From: Ewingella sp049889095
GTDB lineage: Bacteria; Pseudomonadota; Gammaproteobacteria; Enterobacterales; Enterobacteriaceae
Reading direction: 5' to 3' (one strand)
Length of the DNA stretch: 64,000 nt
Assembly (NCBI GenBank): GCA_049889095.1
Contig: JBLJFK010000004.1
Shown here: positions 37,977 through 47,296 of the stretch, one piece after another
Numbering within the stretch: the stretch's first letter is position 1
How the letters are laid out: every line of letters starts with the position of its first letter
Translations under genes and position numbers: made by a program
Notes under the pieces: model-generated
Database searches by the model: none
The model's input: the letters and a program-made list of their open reading frames with translations, nothing else
Told to the model about the DNA's origin: nothing

Positions 37977-38222
37977 TTAGATGCTTTGCGCTAACATTCC
38001 GGGGTAGTGTTTCGCGATAATGTCATTCATCTTATCTATCAAACCAGGGCACTTAAACGTCAAATGCCCTGTCCCCTTTTGAAAATATCGAATACTAAAA
38101 TAATTATCTTCGTATGACTGTTGGCCAGGGTTATCACGTACATGTTCCATCAGTCGGGTAGTTATATCGCCTCGGTTGTCAGGAATAGGTTTTCCGTCCA
38201 ACTGAAATAGCATCCTTTCCAA
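37977..38222 (-). pseudogene. C-terminal fragment of an island-type protein (DUF4942-like)
   Basis: 81 codons ending DKMNDIIAKHYPGMLAQSI, with NYFSIRYFQKGTGHLTFK. This resembles the C-terminal end of DUF4942 proteins that travel on enterobacterial integrative islands, as far as I remember. The start MERMLFQLDGKPIPDNRGDI lacks the large N-terminal part of such proteins, and no upstream coding is seen, so it is judged a truncated remnant. It supports an island origin for this region. Confidence 0.45.
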
Positions 38223-38506
38223 AACTGCACGGACTATTAGTTTTAGGGTTCTGTCTGCATGATTTGTTTTCCGTATCTGTAAGCAAACGAGCTAAACCAG
38301 GATGACAGCTCGGATGAAATTCGTTTATGGCAACTAATAAAAAAGCAGTGCCAGCGGCAGGACATACAGTAGCTTTTTATACTTGCCCAGCATCTCAGCG
38401 CCATAGGCATGAGGCTGTATAAAGAGTGAGAACACCAGCAACGTAAACATCAGCGCTGGTAACCACGAGGTTATGGCCATGATCCGTGCATTGGACAAAA
38501 TGACAC
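38223..38506. other. Remnant region with a weak membrane-protein ORF
   Basis: A minus-strand ORF of 60 codons (38334-38516) is hydrophobic in the middle (LPALMFTLLVFSLFI) and at the end (LLYVLPLALLFY), but its start lies in the IS tail repeats and no ribosome binding site is seen. I regard it as doubtful. Nothing else is recognisable. Confidence 0.25.
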
Positions 38507-38611
38507 ATGCAGGCATGCAGGCATGCAGGCATGCCAGAAAGTGTACGGATTGTCTGAGAAAATGACTGACAGGAGGATCTGTTATCTAAATCTTATTTAT
38601 TCAACAAAGCC
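38507..38611 (+). mobile_element. Tail end of an IS903-like (IS5 family) element, copy 1
   Basis: The plus strand reads AGMPESVRIV-stop, matching the transposase C-terminus (KAGMPESVRIA) of IS903-type elements. The sequence continues to the 18-bp terminal repeat ending TTTATTCAACAAAGCC at 38611. In front, the 8-mer GCAGGCAT is repeated about three times in tandem (38507-38534), a local expansion. Only about 100 bp of the element remains. Confidence 0.7.
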
Positions 38612-38679
38612 TCACGTCGGCAACGGTGTAATGCTATGCGGAAAGCCGAATATGTGAGTTCGTCACTCGATTAACGTTC

Positions 38680-39261
38680 TTATATCAAAAACGCCTCACG
38701 ATCCTCCGGTCCGATCGCCCGCATGACGCGGCACGGGACACCCGCCGCGACCACATTCGCAGGAATGGATTTTGTGACCACGCTACCTGCGCCGATCACG
38801 CTGTTGCGGCCAATGGTCACGCCCGGATTCACAATCACGCCCGCGCCCAGCCAGACGTTATCTTCAATCACGATCGGCAGGGAGAATTGTTGCCCGCTGA
38901 TGCGAATTTCCGGGTCGATCGGGTGCCCGGCGGTGGCGAGGGTAACGTTCGGCGCGATCATCACGTTATCGCCGATGGTCACCGTGGCGTCATCCACCAG
39001 CGTGAGATTGAAGTTAGCGTAGAAGTTCTTGCCGATGTGCGTATGCGTGCCGTAAGCCACGCGCAGCGGTGGTTCAATCCAGCCGTTCTCACCGATGCTG
39101 CCCATCATCTCTTTCAGCATCCGTTGACGTTTCTCTTCTTCCGAGGGGGGCGTCAGGTTGTAATCGTACACCCGCTCTTTTCCGGCGCGGCGCTCCTCCG
39201 GCAGCCCTTCCCCCATGTCCGCATACAGCTCGCCTATATTCATCTTTTCGCGTGTAGACAT
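38680..39261 (-). CDS. LacA/Maa-type sugar O-acetyltransferase
   Basis: About 193 residues. A hexapeptide-repeat (left-handed beta-helix) acetyltransferase that uses acetyl-CoA on galactosides, maltose or related sugars. Seen are GEGLPEERRAGKERVYDYN, the N-terminal family block, then YGTHTHIGKNFYANFNLTLV, VMIAPNVTLATAGHP (catalytic His), and WLGAGVIVNPGVTIGRNSVI GAGSVVTKSIP in two consecutive stretches. Start choice: the ATG at 39279 is in frame, but ATG at 39261 has AAGG eight bases upstream. GC-rich codon use differs from the neighbouring AT-rich DNA. It lies between two IS tail fragments, so it was likely carried or captured by them. Confidence 0.85.
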   Translation of the reverse strand: MSTREKMNIGELYADMGEGLPEERRAGKERVYDYNLTPPSEEEKRQRMLKEMMGSIGENGWIEPPLRVAYGTHTHIGKNFYANFNLTLVDDATVTIGDNVMIAPNVTLATAGHPIDPEIRISGQQFSLPIVIEDNVWLGAGVIVNPGVTIGRNSVIGAGSVVTKSIPANVVAAGVPCRVMRAIGPEDREAFLI

Positions 39262-39439
39262 CCCTTCATCCTTAATCATTAAGCCAGTGATGACTCAGTC
39301 TACTCACCGGCCTTGTGATTGTGAACGTATGACATTCCACTTTGCGATCTGTGTCACTCAGTGCTGTATGAGAGACGCCTCCTCCTGAGCCGCTATACTT
39401 ATTTCTATGATTTAAAAGGTATACGTCAGGAAGATTTAC

Positions 39440-39693
39440 ATGTCTGCCCAATACCAAAAACTGTCCGAACAATGGTGTGATTGGTCATTTCACCCCCTCT
39501 GTCTCGGGTTAATGTTTTATACAGTTCAACAGGTAATTTTTGGGCTTGTTTGATGGGTGCAGATATTACTGTAACGGTCTTGTTGTCACTGATTTTGGCC
39601 AGTCGGCCTGATGTGAGATTAATTCAGTTGGTGATTGAATGTGAAACCTACGGCGGAAAAACAAAGCATCATCTGATGCGCAATGACAACTGA
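39440..39693 (+). other. Two tiny overlapping ORFs of unknown nature
   Basis: An ORF of 37 codons (39440-39553) begins MSAQYQKLSEQWCDW after AGGAAG at a good distance. Its stop overlaps (TGATG) a second frame, MGADITVTVLLSLILASRPD (39553-39693), which is hydrophobic. They may be two coupled small membrane peptides or one frameshifted remnant. I recognise neither. Confidence 0.25.
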
Positions 39694-39715
39694 CGGCTCC
39701 AATATGGCGATCCGC

Positions 39716-39809
39716 TGAGCGCGCAGGCATGCCAGAAAGTGTGCGGATTGCATGAGAAAGTGAATGACTGGGAGATCATTTGTCTAAATCCGATTTATTC
39801 AACAAAGCC
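39716..39809 (+). mobile_element. Tail end of an IS903-like (IS5 family) element, copy 2
   Basis: RAGMPESVRIA-stop (39719-39756) is the transposase C-terminus; the terminal repeat GATTTATTCAACAAAGCC ends at 39809. It is in the same orientation as copy 1 at 38507-38611. About 90 bp can be aligned between the copies. The rest of each element is missing. Confidence 0.75.
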
Positions 39810-40103
39810 GGTCACTACCACCAAAATAGTGATCACATTTTCGCCATAAATCCCGACTGGGGTAAATTTGCAAGAGGTTTTAGCCGCCTGATTTCTCTCT
39901 CTCTTTGACGCAACTCGCAAATATAATCTCTGCCACGTCGTTAAACGTTTTTATTGATAAAGATTCTCCTCATCCCTGCCGATATCTCTAATGTAGGCGG
40001 CAGCACCGCCTGTCGTTCCAATGTGCGCCAGCAATAGCGCAAACCCTGCCGCTGATACCACTTAGTCAACATGTGTTTCTACCCACTTAAGAAAGGCGTA
40101 CAT
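39810..40103. promoter_or_regulatory. Upstream region of the two-partner secretion pair
   Basis: No gene. A hairpin AGGCGGcagcACCGCCT-like sequence lies near 39996-40013. The ribosome binding site GAAAGG is at 40091-40096. The promoter was not located with confidence. Confidence 0.35.
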
Positions 40104-43100
40104 ATGAATTGCATCTTCAGCGTGATCTGGAACCACAGCAGTAATGCCTTTGTGGTCGTCAGTGAGCTGGCCACTCGCCGTGGCAAACGCAGTGACGTCG
40201 GTGCGATTCAGGTTGATGATCATTCCCCCCCCCTTCAACGGGGTGGTCAAGCCGCCACCGTTTGCCATTGCCCTTATCTCATGCATTATTTCCTTCATGC
40301 CGGTTATCAGCATGGCCGCAGATTTGCCCACTGGCGGTAATGTCGTTCTCGGCAGCGGTCAGATTGGCACGGCGGCCGATCATCAACTGACGGTCAACCA
40401 GTCCAGCCAAAAAATGGCGATTGACTGGCAGAGTTTTGATATTGGCAAAGACAACAAAGTGACCTTTGTTCAGCCCGGCGCTGATTCGATTGCCCTGAAC
40501 CGGGTGATCGGTGCTGATGGCTCAAAGATCATGGGCCAACTCAACGCCAATGGCCGGGTGTTCTTGATCAACCCCAATGGCGTGCTGTTTGGTCAAGGCG
40601 CCTCCGTCAGTGTCGGCGGGTTGGTGGCTTCGACACTCAATATCTCTAACCAGGATTTTGCCAACGGCAAGTACACGTTCAAAGGTGATGGCAGCAACGC
40701 CAGCGTCATCAACCAGGGCACGATTACCACAGCCGACGGTGGAGCCGTGGTGTTACTCGGCGGCACCGTCAGCAACCAGGGCGTGATTGTTGCGAAACTG
40801 GGCACCGTAGCATTGGCCGCTGGCAATGCGGTGACGTTGGACTTCGCTGGTGATGGCTTGCTTAACGTCCAGGTCGATGAAGCGACCAAGAATGCGTTGG
40901 CGGAAAACCGCCAGTTGATTCAAGCCGACGGTGGCCAAGTCATTATGACCGCGGCGGCCAGCAATGCGCTGCTCAGGACGGTGGTCAACAACACCGGTGT
41001 GATTGAAGCGCGAGGCTTGCAGAACAAGAACGGTAAGATCTCCCTCGGTGGCAGTGACAGCGGTCTGGTGCACGTCGCCGGCACCCTGGATGCCTCTTCA
41101 ACCCAGGTGTCGGGCGGCGCGATTCAAATCACCGGTCAGAACATTGCGCTCACATCTGCCACTCTGAATGTCTCAGGTGCCAGCGGTGGCGGCAGCATCA
41201 AGGTCGGCGGCGACGCTCAAGGCAAAGGCACCCTGGCTAACGCACAAGGTGTCAGCGTGGATGCTGGCAGCAGCCTCAAGGCTGACGCCGGAACCACGGG
41301 AAAAGGCGGCAACATCGTAGTTTGGTCCAACGGAACGACCGTGGCCAAGGGCAACTTCTCGGCCAGGGGCGGTACGCAAAGCGGTGACGGAGGATCCGTA
41401 GAAACCTCCGGCCATCGCGTTGACTTCACTGGCATCCAGGTGAGCACCTCGGCGACGAAAGGCAAAACGGGTAATTGGCTGGTGGATCCTGAAGACCTGA
41501 ATGTTGATGACGCTTCAGCGGCCACGATCAACGCCGCTCTCCTGAACACCGACGTCACCCTGCAAACCACCGGCACCATTGCCTCCACGGCAACAGGCCT
41601 CGGTGATATTTCCGTTAATTCAGCCTTGAGCTGGAGTTCGCCAAATACCCTAACGCTGGACTCGTTCCACTCCATTGCGATCAATGCCAACGTCTCCGTC
41701 ACCGGTGCAGGTGGCTTGGTGCTGGTGACTAATAACAACAGCAACGGCACCAGCAGTGGCAGCGGTGATCTCACGTTTGCCAAAGGCGTCTCGGCCAGTT
41801 TCACGGCACCGAAAGGCACTGGGCAGCGTTTGAACATCAACGGTTCGGCTTACACGCTGGTTTACAGCATGGCCGACATCGACGGAATCGACGGGGATCC
41901 GGCTTCGTCTGGCGCAATTACAGACCAAACAGCGGCAGGCGGATTGGCAGGGCATTACGCGCTGGCCCGTAACCAGGATGCCAGTGGCGTCACATATACG
42001 AACGCACTCGTGGGGAGCAATTATGATTATGATTCGCCCTTCTCCGGCACCTTTGAAGGCCTGGGTCATACCATATCGAACTTGACCATCACGGCTCCGG
42101 ACGCAAACAACACGGGGCTGTTTGGCGACAATCAGGGGGCTACGGTTCGGGATCTGGGTGTAGTTAATGGCGCGATCAGCGGCGGCTCTTACGTCGGCGG
42201 TATCGTCTCTATGAACGAGAGTTCCTCCTCTATATTAAACAGCTATTTCAGCGGCACGGTGTCAACGTCATCCTCCGGCATGATGGTCGGGGGGATCGCC
42301 GGCTTTAATGGAAATAACTCGACGATTGCAAACAGCTATAGCATGGGCACGGTAACGGGCACCCGTTGGACGGGGGGAATAACGGGCTATAACGGTAGTG
42401 CCTTGGTTACAAACAGTCACAGCTCCAGCAACGTAAATGGCGGTATTGGTGACTACGTTGGCGGGGTCGTGGGCGCTAACGAAAGCGCCACCATCACTGA
42501 CAGCTATAGTACCGGCAACGTGTCGGGCAATACGCGTGTTGGCGGGGTAGCAGGCAACAGCTACCATGGTTCAATTTCTAACAGCTACAATACGGGCAAC
42601 ATATCGGGCAACAGTTTTGTTGGCGGTGTTGTTGGTCTTAACGATACTGCCAGTTCGCTCGCAAATAGCTACAATTTCGGAAATGTCCAGGCTGACTATA
42701 ATGTTGGCGGGGTCGCAGGCTATAACGACAGTGCTATTTTCTCCAGTTATTCCACCGGTCAGGTGCGGGGGGCGACGGGCAGTAACGCTGGCGGTGCTAT
42801 TGGCTACAATCAAGCCAATAGCACGGTGACAAACGTTTACTGGAATAGCGTCACCAGTGGCAATACTGTTGGGATTGGCGGCGGTGTCATTTCTGGTGTC
42901 ACCGGTTTAACCCTCGCACAGTTACAGGGCGTATTACCGTCTTCTTTCGATAATACCGTTTGGGGCACAGCCAGCGGTCTTTACCCCTATTTGAAATCCC
43001 AATATCCGAACGGCACACCGCAAGCCATTTCCGGCTTCGCTCAAAACAGCGATGCGGCTGGCCAGGTCTCCACCGTGATTAACGGTCTGGTAGTCGGTAC

Positions 43101-44652
43101 CTCCTCCATCGGCGCCGGGGGTTACTACTACAGTCTGCTCGCGCCCGGCACCTTGGCGAACACTGATGTGTTCACCTACGCGCAAAGCGGCGGCAGTTTG
43201 GCTAATACCTTCACGCAGGGTATTACGGGGACTACCAGTAACATCAATCTGACGGCTAACACGCTGCTACTGATTGGCAATGAAAACTCTCTGTCCTCGC
43301 TGCTGACTGATTTGAACGCGGCCAGCGGCAGCGTAGACAGTTCCCACAAGTTGTTTACCCTCAATGCCAGTGGTCTGAACGCCACCGATAATGTGCAATT
43401 CACTCAGGCTGGGGGTTTCATTTTTGACCAGTCCCTGAGCGCTGTCGGCAGCAGTACCGTGAGTGTCGCAGGTGATTTGACCATCGCATTGGGCGAGCAT
43501 GTCAGCGGGTCTGATGTGGTGCTGTCCGCCACGGGTGCCTTTATCAACAACGCTGGCAGTAACGCCGTTACCGCCTCAACGGTCGCCGGACACCACTGGG
43601 TGATTTATTCCAATACCCCAACCACCGATACTTTTGCTGGGCTGAACAGCAACAATACTGCTATCTGGAATGCCAACATTAATATCCGTCCAGCGAGCTC
43701 CGTAATCGGTAACCGGTACGTGTTTCGCTATCAACCGACGGTCACCTACACCGCGGCAAACGTCAGCAAGACCTACGGTGACACGGTAGATGTCAGATCT
43801 GCGTATACAACGTCTGGAGTGAGTGCAGGTGTTGCAGGAGCATTTGCAGCAGATACCTTGGCTAACGTGGTAGCCGGCACTTTAGCGATTTCTTCGACGG
43901 GAACAGCGGCTATTGCGAGTGTAGGCAGTTACGCCATCCAGGCAAGCCAAGGTACTTTAAGCGGCCTGGGGGGTTACCTGGTCGCACTTGCAAGCCCCGG
44001 AAACTTAACCGTCAATTCCAAACACGTCACGGTCACTGCCAGCAGTGGCAGCTCAACGTACGGCGCGACCAATGTCCAGCCGACCCTAAGCGCCATCGGC
44101 TTGGTCAACGGCCAAGATGCATCGGTATTGAGCGGTTTGAGCAGCACAGGCATTAGCGGCACCACCAACGTCGGCACCCATGTGTTGAGCGTGCAGGGCG
44201 TCCTAACCAATGGCAACTACACCGTGACTCAAACATCCGATGGCCAATGGATCGTCGATCCCCGCGCCTTGGTCGTTACCGCTAACAACCTTGGAAAAAT
44301 CGTCAACGCCAGCGACCCAGCACTGACTTGGATCACCAATGAAAATCTGGTTAACGGTGACCACCTCAACGGCAATCTGACGCGCAGTGCTGGCGAAACA
44401 GTCGGTCAATACAGGATTGAACAAGGCTCGCTAAACAACAGCAATTACGCCATCGCTTTCACTGACGGTACGTTCAACATCGGTGTAACACCGCTAAACC
44501 AATTGCTCAGCGCCCCCGAAAACGTAGCGGCGGTGACCACCAAGCCTCTGCGTAAATTGCCGACCCCCACCACGTCTCTGGCGGTGCAGCTGCCGTCCAA
44601 CAGCCTCTATAGCGTAATTGAGCAAGGCTTGCGCCTTCCAGAAGGACTTTGA
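40104..44652 (+). CDS. Two-partner secretion exoprotein (TpsA adhesin-like), signal peptide split by a C9 frameshift tract
   Basis: The natural start is ATG 40104 (GAAAGG seven bases before), giving an extended signal peptide MNCIFSVIWNHSSNAFVVVS ELATRRGKRS. A C9 tract at 40225-40233 then throws it out of frame with the long downstream frame. With eight C it would read through into the hydrophobic signal core FAIALISCIISFMPVISMAA and the mature protein. After the signal comes the TPS secretion domain (WQSFDIGKDNKVTF, GRVFLINPNGVLFGQGASV), a beta-helix, GLUG-type repeats (about 42180-42870; GGVAGNSYHGSISNSYNTGN type units) and MBG-like repeats (43740-44480). The downstream frame is open for about 1500 codons. 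Short-signal translation from internal ATGs (40144, 40216) in the long frame cannot be excluded. Role: secreted surface adhesin or exoprotein. The partner gene follows by 3 bp. Confidence 0.88.
40225..40233 (+). repeat. C9 homopolymeric tract, candidate phase switch
   Basis: Nine C in a row inside the coding region between the ESPR part of the signal peptide and the hydrophobic core. Tract lengths 8 or 11 would put both parts in frame; 9 or 10 would not. Poly-C tracts of this length slip readily during replication. Confidence 0.7.
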
Positions 44653-44655
44653 TTT

Positions 44656-46314
44656 ATGCGTATCCGTCTTACTCCAGTTGCCCTGGCTCTCCTGACGTTA
44701 ACTGCAGGTGCGGCCAAGGCTGAAATTGTGCCGGACGCTGGTCAATCGATCCGTGAGATCCAAACTAAACCGCCGGCTTTACCGCCGCGCCAGACGCTGG
44801 AACTGAACCTTCCCGACACGCCGGACACCAACCCGACGACCCGCGGGCCAACGATGCAGGTCGTGCAATTCAAGTTGAGCGGCAATCAGGCGATCAACAG
44901 TGCCGATCTGCTGCCATTGCTGGCTGACCTGCAAAATCGCACGGTCAGCTTTGGTCAGTTGCAGGCAGCGGCTGGGCGTATCACCCTATTTTATCGACAG
45001 AAAGGTTACCCGCTGGCGCGGGCTTATTTGCCAGCCCAGGACGTGGAAAATGGCGTCGTCACCATCGCCATCCTCGAAGGTCATTTTGGCGAAGTGAAGC
45101 TTAATAACGCTTCGCGCATCAGCGACGGCACGTTGGCTGCGCCGCTCCACGCGCTGAAAAACGGTGGAGCGGTGCGCGCGGGCACCCTGGAACGCAGTCT
45201 GTTGTTGCTTCAGGAAATCCCCGGCGTCGAAGTCCAGTCCACGCTGAAACCCGGCACAGCCGTTGGTGCCAGCGACCTGGTGGTCGATGCCCACTCGGCG
45301 CCGATGGTTTCGGGTCAAGTCGATCTGGACAACTATGGTAACCGCTTCACCGGTGAATACCGTCTGGGCAGTACGCTGAACCTCGCCAGCCCGTTAGGCA
45401 TTGGTGATCAGGCCAGCATGCGGATCATGGGCTCTGATGAAGATCAGCATTACTTCCGGGCAGCATATCAGTTGCCGATCGGTCCGTGGGCGACGCAAGT
45501 CGGTGTCGCTTACTCGTACATGAATTATCAGTTAGCCAGGAACTTTAACAATCTTGATGCCTCGGGTAACGCGAAGATTGCCAGCGTGTTTATGCAGCAG
45601 CCATTGATTCGCCTCCGGGATTTCAGCCTGACTGCGCAACTGCAATTCGATGACAAACGCTTAAAAGATGACATCGATCTTTACGACTATAAAAGTAACA
45701 AACACTCGCGTGTCGTGACCGCCAGCCTCAACGGCAACGCCCGCGACAATTTTTTGGGCGGCGGTTCAAATGCATTCTCGTTGGCCTGGAGCCAAGGCAG
45801 CCTGACGCTGGATAATCCGCAAGACAAAGTGCTGGATGATCTAACTGCCAAGACTCGCGGCACCTTTCAGAAGATCAATTCTAGCGTCGTGCGCCTACAG
45901 CGCCTGACGGATAGGCTCAGTTTTTATGGTCAGATCCAAGGCCAATGGGCTGACGGCAACCTTGATTCCTCTGAAAAAATCAGCCTCGGCGGCGCGTATG
46001 GCGTGCGGGCTTATCCAGAAGGCGAAGCACAGGGCGACCAGGGGTATGTGGCCAACGCCGAACTGCGTTACGCACTGACCGAGATCGTGCAGTTGTTCAC
46101 CTTCGTCGACCATGGCGAAGTGCGGCTTAACAAAAACACGTGGGTTGACGGCGAAAATCATCGCAGCCTTTCTGCTACGGGTGTGGGCTCGACATTGTCT
46201 GCCGGCAACTGGCATTTGATGGCGGTCGCGGCATGGAAGCTGGGTAATGCCGATGCACAAAGCGACGTGGATCGCACGCCTCGGGTGTGGGCGCAGGTTA
46301 GCCGCTCGTTTTGA
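44656..46314 (+). CDS. Two-partner secretion transporter (TpsB, ShlB/FhaC family)
   Basis: 552 residues. A signal peptide (MRIRLTPVALALLTLTAGAAKAE, split MRIRLTPVALALLT and LTAGAAKA) leads to a POTRA pair (MQVVQFKLSGNQAINSADLL and YRQKGYPLARAYLPAQDVEN GVVTIAI) and a 16-strand barrel. Within the barrel the lid motif region IQGQWADGNLDSSEKISLGG and GVRAYPEGEAQGDQGY carry the conserved L6-type signature, and the protein ends in Phe (RSF). It exports the preceding exoprotein across the outer membrane. It starts 3 bp after the tpsA stop. Its frame is intact. Confidence 0.92.
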   Translation: MRIRLTPVALALLTLTAGAAKAEIVPDAGQSIREIQTKPPALPPRQTLELNLPDTPDTNPTTRGPTMQVVQFKLSGNQAINSADLLPLLADLQNRTVSFGQLQAAAGRITLFYRQKGYPLARAYLPAQDVENGVVTIAILEGHFGEVKLNNASRISDGTLAAPLHALKNGGAVRAGTLERSLLLLQEIPGVEVQSTLKPGTAVGASDLVVDAHSAPMVSGQVDLDNYGNRFTGEYRLGSTLNLASPLGIGDQASMRIMGSDEDQHYFRAAYQLPIGPWATQVGVAYSYMNYQLARNFNNLDASGNAKIASVFMQQPLIRLRDFSLTAQLQFDDKRLKDDIDLYDYKSNKHSRVVTASLNGNARDNFLGGGSNAFSLAWSQGSLTLDNPQDKVLDDLTAKTRGTFQKINSSVVRLQRLTDRLSFYGQIQGQWADGNLDSSEKISLGGAYGVRAYPEGEAQGDQGYVANAELRYALTEIVQLFTFVDHGEVRLNKNTWVDGENHRSLSATGVGSTLSAGNWHLMAVAAWKLGNADAQSDVDRTPRVWAQVSRSF

Positions 46315-46437
46315 CTGTGTACCATCAAGTGCATTCCAACACATGTACCAACAGAGAGTACTTGATGTAGGTTGATGTCCGTAGAATCAGATTGAGCCAT
46401 GACGCGCTAAAAGCAGCTAATCTACTGAATTTTAGGC

Positions 46438-46500
46438 ATAAAAAAAGACCTCAGTTGAGGTCTATTTACTTACTAATGGTGCGAAGGCCGAACTCGCCAA
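46438..46500 (-). repeat. tRNA-Leu 3'-end-like fragment with terminator, copy 2
   Basis: On the minus strand GGCGAGTTCGGCCTTCGCACCA is followed by TTAGTAAGTAAATAGACC and a perfect terminator stem GACCTCA/TGAGGTC with a T-run. From memory this is nearly the same as the 3' end and terminator of enteric leuZ (tRNA-Leu UAA). Only about 22 bases of the tRNA remain. Same orientation as the copy at 37755-37825; the two bracket 8.6 kb. To the right (46540-46620) repeated GTACCC/GTACAA motifs occur, as often seen next to island integrase genes, but no integrase is present. Confidence 0.65.
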
Positions 46501-47296
46501 TCAACCAACTGATTTCAATATGATTTATTATTAACACTTAGATCTTGTACCCGCACTTGTACCCACAAACGAAAATCCGTACAAAAATCAGACACTACCA
46601 ACGGGTACAAAGCCATCTCAGTACAACACCGTTATGGCTATCCGTGCACACAGCTATATCGATGTCATTGCTGAAATAATTCGCCTGGCGGAGCTGAAGT
46701 CTAATAAAGCGGTTCGTTTATTTCTGTATCGTCATGCGCTCAGGGAGACCAGGCATTTTTTGGGTTGTACCGAAATCATGCGTATGACCAGTCTGGGTTG
46801 AAAGTGGCGTTCAGGCACAGGATATCTAAGGTCAGTCTGGCTCGCAGGGTAAACAGTATCAACGATGGTTTTTTCCTGTTGAAATTAACTATTACGCTTC
46901 TTTAATTGGCCGACTCGTGGTCCCCCCGATCGGAAGGAGACCCCACATCTGATTAGGTTGCAAACTAAGATGTAGAGCAAAAATTTGATAATGGATCGCA
47001 AACTCGAACTCTTTTTTTGCATTTCATTCCTGAACATAACTCATTCCGGTAGAAATTCTCCGCTCTCATGGCGGACCCTTTTCATAATCCTCAGCGCTCA
47101 CATCATCAGGGATCAGTGTGGTGCCCGGTATCCGCACGAAGGGGGAAATGGTCGACCAATCTCAATTCTAAAATTTTTATATAGTCCCTGGCCATTTCAT
47201 TGAAATTTTGTACGGAAAGTGTAAATTTATGAAAGTAAGTAAGACATAAAACGGATGTTTTTGCGTTCCATACATAAGGATATGTAGTGATTTACC
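46501..47296. other. Gap with one doubtful small ORF
   Basis: About 800 bp without a clear gene. A 55-codon frame (46634-46801, MAIRAHSYIDVIAEIIRLAE) has helical character but no recognisable relatives and no strong ribosome binding site. Repeated GTACCC/GTACAA motifs lie at 46547-46612. Promoter of cdiB should lie at the right end. Confidence 0.35.

Noticed and set aside
40753..43500. Antisense frames opposite the two-partner exoprotein
   Set aside because: Compositional shadows without family signatures or start signals.
46985..47203. A 72-codon plus-strand frame before cdiB
   Set aside because: No ribosome binding site, no recognisable protein, low-complexity composition.
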